A program made the translations under genes and the position numbers. This document shows positions 33,801-45,800 of a DNA stretch of 64,000 bases, in pieces. The stretch is from NCBI GenBank assembly GCA_951799405.1, contig OX637339.1:16306001-16370000 (forward strand), read 5' to 3'. Positions within the stretch are counted from its first letter, which is position 1. Each line of letters begins with the position of its first letter. Source of the stretch: Agapetus fuscipes (taxonomy: Eukaryota > Arthropoda > Insecta > Trichoptera > Glossosomatidae). The notes below the pieces were generated by a model. That model was given only the letters and a program-made list of their open reading frames with translations. It was not told where the DNA came from and ran no database searches.

Positions 33801-36800
33801 TTTTAATGAATTATTCATTTTTAATCACCCAATTACATCTGTTGAACCAGGGTCAAATTTATGGTCAAATGACCCAGGTGTGGATCAAACCCCGCGTCTA
33901 GCGTTCTAGCGTGTTTAAACGTTGAAACAGACCAATTTTCCTGTGCTTTGCACCTTGCAAAGGGTTTTCGCAGGATTTTTTTCATTCCCACAAAATTGTT
34001 GCGTTGCAAAAGCGATACATGACAACTTTTTCGCAAAATTTCTACCAAAAGTACGAAAATTCGCGATATTTACGTAAAACCTGAAATTTCGCGTTATTCG
34101 CGTACAAACATCAAAATTCGCGAATAAATTCGTTTTATCGCGATCGCGAAATTTTCCAGTCCCTACCTATAGGTTGTTATGAGCCTGACCACCCATACTG
34201 TTACAAAAATGGTTCACTATGGCAACGTCACCCCTGTTTCAGGGAAGATCGGCAAGAGTTGCAGGGCTAATGTTCATTTGAGTTGGGTTTTTATGTTGTA
34301 AGTCCACATGCAGCATGTGTAAGCGTGAACTTTTACGAGTCTGCTAGTGTACTTGTGTTATGTCACTGTGCTTTTTGGTTAAAGTGTTGTTTTGTCACTG
34401 TGCTGTTTTGACACTGCTGATTTGTCACTGTGCTGTTTTGTCACTGTGTTGTTTTGACACCGTGCTTTTTTGTCACTGTGCTGTTTAGTGACCCTGTTGT
34501 TATGTCACTGTGCTGTTTGGTCACTGAGCTATTTTGTCACTGTGCTGTTTTGTCACTGTGCTGTTTTGTCACTGTGCTGTTTTGTTACCGTGTTGTTTTG
34601 TCACCGTGTTGTTTTGTCACTGTGCTGTTCTTTCACTGTGCTTTTTTGTCACCGTGTTGTTTTGTCACTATGCTGTTTTGTCACTGTGCTGTTTTGTCAC
34701 CGTGTTTTTTTGTCAATGTGCCTTTTTGTCACTGTGCTGTTATACACTGTGCTGTTTTGTCACCGTGCTGTTTTGTCACTGTGCTGTTATGTCACTGTGC
34801 TGTTTTGTCACCTTGCTTTTTTGTCAATGTGCCGTTTTGTCACTGTGCTGTGATATCCTTGTGCGGTTTTATCACCGTGCTGTTTTGTCACTGTGCTGTT
34901 ATGTCACTGTTCTTTTTTGTCACCTTCCTGTTTTTTCACTATTTGTTTTGTCCCCGTGCTTTTTTGTCACTGTGCTGTTTTGTTACTTTGTTATGTGGTC
35001 ATGTATCGTTTTGTCACTGTTATATAACTATGTAATATAGCTTTGCAACTTAGATTACAGATTATAAAGAATAGAAATCAAAATAATTTCCTTGTCTTAT
35101 AGGTTGATATGAGGCTGACCACCCATATTGTAAAAATGGTTCACTTTGCCAACGTCACCCCTGTTTGAGGGAAGATGGGAAAGAGTTGCAGAGCTTATGT
35201 TCATTAGAGATTGTGTTTTTATGTTGTAAGGACACATGCAGCATGTGTAAGCGCGAACTTATAAGTGTGTGCTTGAGGGAATGCATTTAACATGAATATC
35301 AAATGTACTATATTTTGCATCTTAGATTATAGATTTAGATTTTAGATAGGTTGGTATGCATTTAATATAAAACTTAAATGCTATATATCTTTGCAACTTA
35401 GATTATCTAGGTACATCCCTAAATCTCTCAAGTTGCTTTTACGTAGGTATTTGAAAATTTTGGCTAAAAACAGCAATTTTGTTGAAAATTTAAATTATTT
35501 ATTATGAAAAATCGTTTTTTGTCATCTATATTTCTAAAAACCTTTCAACGATTTTTTTTATTTCCCCGTTATATTTTAAAAATGCTGTATATCTTTGCAA
35601 CTTAGATTATATAGGTACATCCCTAACTCTCAAATTGCTTATACGTAGGTATTTCAAAATATTGGGTAAAAAAAAAGCAATTTTGTTGAAAATCTCCATT
35701 ATTTATTATGTAAAATCGTCTTTTGCCATCTATATTTGTAAAAACCTTTCAAGGAAATTTGGTTTCCCCGTTATTTTTTAAATTACTAATTGCTGGTCTA
35801 AATAAATACCTGTTTCTGGCCAAGAAATAAAGTTTGGTGAAATTCATTCCTCTTCAAAAAATTTACTTTAAAAAAAAAAGGGGAAAAAAAAAAAAAAAAC
35901 TTTCGAATTTTGCCGCTAGATGTCTATTTAGTTTTTTGCCATTTTTCATACATTTTCTTACATTTCAATACAAAACAAAAACAGATTTAAAAAAATGTGG
36001 CGGCTTTTTAAAAAATACTTTTTTCAGAAATTATAATTACTTCTACTAAAAACTACTGTTTTACGAAAAAAAATTTTTTTTTTGTAAATATTGAAAGAAG
36101 TTATAGTGTATTTGAGTGTGTTTCTCAAACACATACATGAATGGTCCTGTTTTGCAGCATATATACAAAATTTTCTTTTCTATGTTTGCAAATGTATTTC
36201 ATCTGCTGTGACGGCATTAGTTTTGAAAATCGAAACTCAAAGCGAGTGACGACGAAAGACGACGATGAAGGGTAATATAATAAAGGAAGTGTAATTAACC
36301 TCTAGAGTGTCGGAACGCGGATCCGCACTCTAAGTACTTTTTGTGATTTATTTCATTTTTCTTGAGTTTTTACCCCGAAATAAGATTGAAAATATCATTT
36401 AACGTACTCTTATTGGATAAAAGTAGACTCTAATAAACTCAAAGCATTCATTTTTAGTAAAAATTAAGTTGAAATTGAAATCTGACGATTTTAAAGACAA
36501 AATTTTCAATTTTTTATCCCACAAAAAAAATGCACTGTTTACATTACAAAGGGTCACTGGCCCCTAACATTTATGTACTTATTTGGTGTACTTGACGATG
36601 CATAATTATATGATATGTCTATTTTTAGAAAACAATGTTTTTTTCATAATCATAATATTATAACGCAATACGGTAAACAGGTCACTAGTGACCTTTATCT
36701 TTGCTAGGCACTAAAATAACTTTATTTCACTGTCTTTTGAGATAAAAAAAACAGGATAGGAGATCCCTCGATCTTCTGATCAAAAATCCGAAGCGTTAAC

Positions 36801-39800
36801 CACTAGAATACAGACCAGCCCAATGGGCAGAACACGTGAAGCTGGTAAATGGACTCCAATGTAAGTTAAAACAATAAAGTGTAAGTGAATCTAAAAATAA
36901 AATTGAGACTTGTTTGTTTTCATCCATTTAGATTAAATTGTAAAAGGAAATGATAGGTCTACCTGAGGGATGTCCTGTTGGCAAACGCGTCCATCCTTTT
37001 CTGTCGCATTGTGAGTATCTCCTGAGAGAAGAGCTCAACAGATATGTCTGTGTCCTTGTCTGTGTTGAAGCGGCCTATCGTGTAGGACGATTCTTCAGTT
37101 GTCGGACCTGCAAAAAAATATAACAAATGACGTCCACGGTTGAATTTTAATTTCACAAAAAAAAAAACTAAGCTGCACACATACTGAAATTTCAAACTGC
37201 TGGCAATGCAGAGGCACGATCCAAATAATTGGCCGTGTTGCTCCTGCGGGGAACCCTGAGTCTATTCACAGCAGTGCTGCATGCAGATCTCAAAGTCCCC
37301 CACCTACCCCCTACTGTGCTATACTCCCCCACACATAGCTCTGAGACTTACAGTGGCGCAATGTTCTGCGAGGACTTAAATACAATTAAGCAGACCTTGT
37401 ACTCCAACTTATCCTTTATGATCAGCCAAGGGAGCTGATCCCTGAGCGAGGGTGTGGTATGCTCATTAATTCTTAAATTGCAGACCAATCGCACCGCAGC
37501 ATTTAGCACAGTTTTAACGCCACACTTTGGTCTAGATCTACATGGATTTCCTGCAGACTGACCTATCTTATGCAGGGTGAGCTGGCTGTGTGTGAAGAGC
37601 GCTCGCAGCTGATGCAGGTAGGTCAGCAGGGCCAGGCGGTCAGGGCCTCGCGCCCTCCTCATCTCACTGGCGTGGAACACTCCTGGCACGCCCAGGGCTA
37701 GAGACATGGATATCCTGCAGACTGACCTATCTTATGCAGGGTGAGCTGGCTGTGTGTGAAGAGCGCCCGCAGCTGATGCAGGTAGGTCAGCAGGGCCAGG
37801 CGGTCAGGGCCTCGCGCCCTCCTCATCTCACTGGCGTGGAACACTCCTGGCACGCCCAGGGCTAGAGACATGGATATCCTGCAGACTGACCTATCTTATG
37901 CAGGGTGAGCTGGCTGTGTGTGAAGAGCGCTCGCAGCTGATGCAGGTAGGTCAGCAGGGCCAGGCGGTCAGGGCCTCGCGCCCTCCTCATCTCACTGGCG
38001 TGGAACACTCCTGGCACGCCCAGGGCTAGAGACGCCTTCAGCGCCACGCGGATGTTGTGGTCGGGATCCTGCGGGGTGATGGTGGACATCTCACTGGAAC
38101 AATAACAAAAAGACACATGGAATGTTGGGCACGCTAAACTTTATAAGTTTAAGAGCTTTTATGACATTATTTGTACGATATTCTTTGATTTATAGGTTAG
38201 TATGAGACTGACCACCCATACTGTAAATAAAATGGTTCACTTTGCCAATGTCACCCCTATTTTAGGGAAGGTCGGCAAGAGTTGCAGGGTTTATGTTCAT
38301 TTGAGGTCTGGATTTTAATTTGTAAGTAAACATGCAGAATTTGTAGGCACAAACTTACACGTGTCTGCTTGTGGGTATGCATTTAATATGAATTTTAAAT
38401 TTTAATATAGCTTTGCAACTTAGATTATAGAATATAGATACTCACAGATTTTCAATCTCAAATAGAAGTAATAAAATGAATTGTAGATTTTTAAAATTGT
38501 TTCTGAGCAACACAATAAGCTCGCTCCGCACGTGAATCGAAATAGACAATATTGTGTCGTCACCCGGATGGGTTGCTATTGAAAAGGCAAACACATATTT
38601 TATTATAGGTTGCTAACAATGGCAGTTCCATACAAGACTGGTGTTTGCTCGCCGAGAAAAAAGTTCCAAACAAAACATACTCCAGTAAATGATACTTACA
38701 TTAATTCAGGTCTAAAATAGTGAATGATGGCACAGAAAGCTATTCCATTAGTCCACGACGTCGTCATATTTGTAACACTACACTGAGGATACTCTTTAGT
38801 CACTTCCTTGCACCACTCCAGCAAATCTTGCGCCGGTGTCGCCTCCTTCTCTTCTGAAGAATTCTCCCTGACCATCCCCACCTTTTTCCCCACGTTATCC
38901 ATATTCCCCACGATGGGCGTTCTGTCGTTTGAAATCTTATCGTTATTGTCTATGATGGGCGTCGTTGTGGCCGAACCCGAGTCTTCCTCGTTTAAATTAT
39001 TTGAATACGGATAATCGTTGAAGTTGCTCTTGAGGTCCAACGGTTTTAGATTGATTTTCGACAGGTTCTTGGTTGTGGGCGTGAACTTCAAGTCTTTGCC
39101 TCTGGGCGTGGATTTTTTGGTGTTGAAGGACATGTCTTCGGAGAGATCCAAGGGTGAAGAGCTGAACGGATCGTGGATGGAGGGGATTGAGGATATTGAT
39201 GATATGCTGGCGGGAGTACCGGCTAAGCTAGATGTCATTAGCTCCATTTGTTGAGTCAAGTCCAGCATCTGAAACGAACATATTAATCATTTTTTTAATC
39301 ATGAAAGCTTCTAATGTGGTATCTAATCTAATCTAAGTTGCAAAGATAAAAGTGAACCATTCTTTCACAGTATGTTTGGTTAGCCTCATACCAACCTATA
39401 AGTCAAGGAAAGTGTTATAATAATAATAATAATGTTATCATTATAAGAATATCATTCTGGATTAAACGGTGTTATTGTTTTTTATAATTCAAATATAAAA
39501 AATTTCAGCTTTGTTTTATTCCACTTTTATTGTTATTTTTCAAGTCTAAATCTAAGCTGCAAAGATATGTATCATTTGAAATTCATATTAAACGCATTCC
39601 CACAAGCAGACATGAATAGTAATCTATAATAATATAGTATTTCAAATTATATAATTACACCTTTTAATAATGGCTTTCCACAGCGTTTCACAAAAATCTT
39701 TTGAAAATTTATCATTTTGGATGATCTGAGCAGACTTTTATGTGGAATGAAATGTGTACTTTAAGATTTTACCTGTTTGATGCTGGCAGAGTTGTCCGAT

Positions 39801-42800
39801 AAGCTACAATCGTCTTCCTCAAAGTCTTCCAGCGGAGCAATGTCAGAGTTATTGTTCACCGACATCATGGATGCCATGGACTGCATGTCTTCATCCCTGG
39901 AATCAGAGAAAAAACGGTGTTTAAACAAGTAAAATACAGAGAAATGTCTGAAAACGTGTTAAAATAAATAAATAAACTTATAAATTTGAATGTTTAGTGA
40001 TATATACAGACCTGCCAGATGGATGAAACTTCTAGTACCTTTTAAACGCAAGTTAATGCCAAATTTCAGGTAGGTGTATTTGTTGGTTAATTGTATTTTT
40101 TGTTTCTAGTAGAACAACCTATTTTTAACTATCATAAAACCTTGTTTTTTTCTGAAAAGAAACAAGCCTTTCTTCTTGTTAGAACTTTTGTCGTGGTAAC
40201 AAGAAATCTGTTTTTATCTTGTAATTTCTCCATGTGAAATCAGATAATTACACTTTTCTTTTTAAAAAAATCCACATTTGAGTTTTCAACCACGCTTCTG
40301 TTTATTCATCCATTAAATTTATTTTCACAAATGTTTAAAAAAAATCTGTGTCTAATAAATAATAATTAATATAATTGTTTAACAACCATAGTTTATTAGT
40401 TTTGTGAAAAGTAGAAACATGCGGCACCCATCATCAAACAAAATGGATCATGTGGCCCGCAATATCACATGAGTTTGACATGACATAATGTGGAATGAGA
40501 ATCTATACTCACGTGGCACTCCCTTCTCGTAAAAGAACAGAACTTATGGTGACTTCTAGAGATGCAGAAACCACCTAGAAAAAGAAGACAAAAAAATAGA
40601 GTCTATTGAAAGCCAATGTTTCCTCTAACGGATGGAGCAATTGTCTCAATATTGATTGTGACCATCAGAGGGCACAAAAAACAGTACAAAGATTTGCAAC
40701 ATCTTCTTGCATAGTTTTTTGAAGGAATTCTGTGCGGGAAACTCCCAAAATTTCAGAGAATTGGCTGTGCGGTGTTGTGTTGCCTTTGATTTGAGATACT
40801 GGAAGGATATAGCCATTGATATTGGTCTTGACCTGGATTAAATTGGGATGGGAACACAGATTTGAAGGTCATTCTTTGTGTTCTACAAGTTATAGTTTAC
40901 CCTTTAAGTTGATACTTTGCATGCACCATGGCTCCCTACCTTGGCAGTGGAAGGCCTCAGCTGCACAGAGAGACAGGTCTGTGTGGGCCCCGCAGACGCC
41001 AGGGGACACAGGTTCACCGCCGCCTGTGCCACACGACGCCTCCTGCCTGACGATGACACCTGCAATGATCCCAAAATATAGACGGCTTTCAAAAGTCAGC
41101 ATCATGAGCTTGACAGTCATGTTTGGGCCTTGGCTGAGTCCAGAATTCTTCTCTACTCTCGCCTGTCCATCGCCTTTGCTCTACAGCTACGTATGTCTAC
41201 CTTGGCTGTATCTGCGTTGACACCGTACATTACATCCATCACATTTCTGGTCTTCCTAGTCTACTTTGGCTTTGTGTTAAGGCGCTTAATGAGGTGGGCT
41301 TCGTCCGATACTTTGATGAAACTGAGATGGTCTTCAAAAGTATCCACTCAAAACAAATGAATGACAACCAGAAGTGACTAATTTGTTAAACATTGACAGT
41401 GGACCTTTCAAACTGAATTTATTAACTGCGTGTTTCGGTCCGGTCGGTAGCTCACCTGGTAAAAAACTAGTATTCCAAGCCAGAGGGCTGGAATCAAAGG
41501 TGTCAGAAATAATTTCCATCAAAGTACCGGCAAGGTTTTTTATCATTCTCAAGAAATGAGAGCCTGTCGCATCGGGAGCAGGTAAACCCTTTAAGAGATA
41601 ATGTGGCAAGAAGTTGCACTGATGCACAGGTTAGTTGCATTGCAATTATATTTATATAAGTACAACCATTCATTGGCTTGATTTGGATTTTTATATAACT
41701 GGAAAATGATGAAAGCTTAGGCAGTTTTAGGTGTCCCAATTTGAAAAGTGCCTCACATCCTCCAGTATAAAGATCCAGTCCTTGTCTTCCAGCTCGTTGG
41801 TCCTCTGATCTCTGAAGAGCGTGACAGCGATGGTGTGGTTGTCTGGAACAGCCCATATTGCACTCCCTCTGGAAAATTCAAATACAAAAATTAGGCCAAA
41901 ACACATTGATTTATGATAAAACGCATCTTTATGCTAGATTATGTGGAAGACTGAGCATGCAACGAGGAGATTCAAATGCGTACTGGGGTCACAGATGGTG
42001 TATGCTGCAAAAATCAAAATAGTCTCAGGGAAGGACGGCAAGAGCTGCAGGGTGTATGTCCATTTGAGATTTGGTTTTTTATGTTGTAGGTTCACATGAG
42101 GCATGTGCAAGCGCGAACTTGTACGTGTCTGGTTGTGAGAATGCATGTAATGTGAATCTCCAATGTAACATATCCTTGCAACTTAGATTAGATTAGATTA
42201 GATTAGAAACAGATAGCTGGTCTTCTGCATCAAGAGAGGGACTTCCGAGACAACAGATCAATAAATCTAACATGAGAGGAAGAAGAAGAAGGTACTTTTA
42301 TACATACTCTAGTTTATAACGAGTGACGGCTATAAAAAGCAAAATTGTTTGGTCCTTTTGAGCTTGTTATACTGAGCTTGACTGTATATTTTTGGAATTT
42401 AGATTAGATAAGAACAAACGTGACTAGATTGGAACATTGTGGAACTCCTCAGGGTATGACATTTTTTTCAAGTGACAGACATTCATCTGAATGCATCGCT
42501 TTGTGATATAATTTGGACTTCTTCAGAATTTTTCATGCTATCAGCAAAGAAGAAAGACTTTTGATTAAAATTATAATAATTAAGAGAAATAGACGGCCTA
42601 CATTAGAACCTTGGGGGACTCCTGTGGAAAGGGCATTTTTTTGCCAGTGACAGACATTTATCTGAATGAATTGCCTCGTGATCTATAATCTATAATCTAA
42701 GTTGCAAGGATATATTCATTTAAAGCTCTCAGATGTATGCCCACAAACCAACATGTGTAGTTCGCGCTTACAAATGCTGAATGTGTACATACAAATAAAA

Positions 42801-45800
42801 TCCAAACCTCAAATGAACATAAGCCCCACAACTTTTGCCAACCTTCCCTGACACAGGGGTGACATTGGCAAAGTGAACCATTTTTTACAGTATGGGTGGT
42901 CAGCCAGCAATACAATTTGGACTTCGGTATAAATTCTCTTGTGATCAGTAAAAAACAATAAGTTTTGTTTAAAATTATAATAATTATGAGAGATAGAGAG
43001 CCTAGATTAGACCCTTGGGGGACTCCTATGGAAAGGCCAATTTTTTCTCAGTGCCAGACGTTTATTTGAATGAATATGTTGACCTCTTCCTGTAGGTATA
43101 TGATAATATCTGGAATACAATATGTGACGGAGGATAATGCATACAATACTTTATGTATTCAGCGTTTACACACTAGAATAGCAAATGGCATAATGGTAAA
43201 TTGAATATTTATGCAGATTTAGTTTGACTCTGTGGGTTCAAGTCTAGCTTTGAATGAAATCATATTAGGCAACTAGATTACACCATGTTTTCTACATTTT
43301 TCAAGGGTTTTTTTTATTTTGAAATGGCACAAACTCTATTTTTTTTCAACAGGTAAATGTCACGTCTCTGTGACTACGATCCTTAGCAACCAATATCAAA
43401 ATATTTCTTTGCCATTTTCCTAATCATATTTTAGCTGTGTATGAAATTAACATCACATGTCTATGTGATTACATTCCTTAGCAACCACTATCAAAATATT
43501 TCTTTGTCTATTTCCTAGTCAGAATTTTGTTGCTTATGGAATTTGTGCCAAGTCTTTTTAAAGAGGAATAAATTTGACTAGCGATGCAAAAAACACAACT
43601 AAGCTGCACATGTAGTGCAGCTTATTAGCGCATTGTTAACAAAGTTGTCTGCTTAGTGTGTAATTTATTTTCACAGGCAAGAGAGTCGACCTTACGCAGA
43701 CCACTTAACTTGAAGTGGGGGTTGCCCTGATCCCGAGTTCGCAGGTTCCTATTTCTTGTGAAGGCTAAGTTAGCTTTACCATGTAGGCATGTATTTGATA
43801 TGAATCTTAGATGTTTAAATATCTTTGAAACTTGCTTATGTTCTTTAAAAAGCATTTTAGTAAAGGCAGGAGATTAATGAATAAATGCATTTTTTTTCCT
43901 TGTAAATTGGAGCTCAGTTTATCTTTGAATTGAATATTTGGGCTTGCTGTTTATCTGAGAATGGTAAAGAATATAATATGGTAGGTATAGCATTTATCTG
44001 TTTAAACGGCAATGTTTATTTGTATACTAAGTATATCAATACATAAGTGAAATATAACAGGGTCTCATTCTTGTGCACATTTCAGATACGAGGCATACCC
44101 AAAAAGTTTGATGTTTTCCACAATCATCACATTATTTTAAAGACTATTTTTTACATTCCCCAACCAATCAGTTGGTATTAAGCTGGTCATCTTTACTGTG
44201 AAATATGGTACAATTTTGCCATTGCCACCTGTTTCAGGGAAAAGGCGGTAAGAGTTGCAAAGCATGTCGTCCTTTAGCGTCCTCGAGTTCTTCTCTCGTT
44301 GGTGAACCGATCATACTGTTATGTAAATATAAATATTGAAATAAGTATGGGTAGTTATAGTGTTATGTAAATATAAATATTGAAATAAGTATGGATAGTT
44401 ATAGTTATAAGAATCCTCAAAAGTATTGGTAGGTAAGATCGATAATTATGTATAAGTGTAGAATTCTCTAGGCTAAGTAGGTATTTGTTATAATTATAGG
44501 AATACTGTATTGCATTGGTAGGTAGGATTTTGGTTGTGTCTAGGTAGTACGTGAAACATCGAGAAGTAATAATTACTCTGGAACCGTCTGGCGACTTTAG
44601 TTCTGGATCATACTGCTCTGAAGAGTATAAAGGTGCGAATGGCCTGCAGAGCGGGCCAGTATCATAGCGACTAACAAACACATCGAAGCCATCTGATCAG
44701 TGAACCGAAACCAATGGAATAATCGAGAAAGTAGTGTGAAAATAAATTTTGTAACTGTGTAAAATAAATAACTATTGAAGAAGACCTGTGTATTTTTAAT
44801 TTGAAGACAATTGAACCCTAATTTCGTAACAATTGGCGTCAGGTGCGGAATTGTCAAGAAAAATTAAGATCTTCTGTCTAAAAATAAATAAAATAAATTA
44901 AATAGTGTTAAAATGAACTTTATTCAAATTGAACTTTGTGTGAACTGACTTTTGTGAAAACAAGTGTTTAAATAAATTTTTGTTAAAAGAAAAAACGCAA
45001 AAGCAAGTTGCTTATAAATTCTGGAACATCATATGGAACATAATTCTGGACATAATTCTGGACATAACATAATGACTATTTTACCGCATTGAGAAAGTCA
45101 TCAAATTGGACCATAGTTTTTTTATTATTGTGTGTGATTAAAAAAATAAAATAAATAAATAAAAATCTTGAAAAATATTACAAAAGAACGTTCCAGATTC
45201 ATCGAGAAAAAGTTTTTGAATAACTATCCTTTGTTTACAAGTGTGTGAATGTACATTAAGTACCTACCTGTGTGTTTGAAAGACTTGAGACGAAATAAAT
45301 AATTATGTACTATCAGACATTATTATGTTAAAAATATTGGTGAATTAAAAATAAATATTAAAAGACAGTACCTACCTACCAATCAGTGTAATCAGACAAA
45401 TTATTATTTTTGCTAAAGTACGTATTCAAAACAGCTATATATATAAAACTCAAAACTTGTATTAAATAAAACGTTGTTCAACTAATAACGGAGGCATCAA
45501 ACCTTTTGAATACCATGCAACTGGCGCTAATAAATGGCAATAATTCTGCAGTGAAGGCAGTTAAGGAGTTGACTTCTAAATTGCTACCCACGACGGCGGG
45601 ACTGGCAAGAACGATGTCCCTGATTGGAGTTTTAACCGGCAAAATGGAAGGGGAATTGCAGACATTCAAGAGTAAGCCCATTTCAATGGGCGAGTCGGAG
45701 GACTCAAAGCATAATTCTATCTTTGATGCGATTAGCGAACTCGAGGAACGACGTGAAAAATCTAAGAATGTAATGTTGATGAATATTCCAGAAAGCGCGG

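Noticed and set aside
34361..35025. CRISPR-like array
   Set aside because: Contiguous 16-bp repeats without unique spacers, in a eukaryotic intron.
34430..35040. Three overlapping + strand open frames of 127-201 codons (Leu/Phe/Cys/His-rich)
   Set aside because: They are translations of the 16-bp minisatellite in each frame; no start context, no domain, no codon bias.
40816..41220. 134-codon + strand frame
   Set aside because: Antisense to EHBP1 exon 4 and a LINE scrap.
44355..44681. 108-codon minus-strand frame repeated at 56616-56942
   Set aside because: Lies within the LTRs; identity only reflects LTR duplication.
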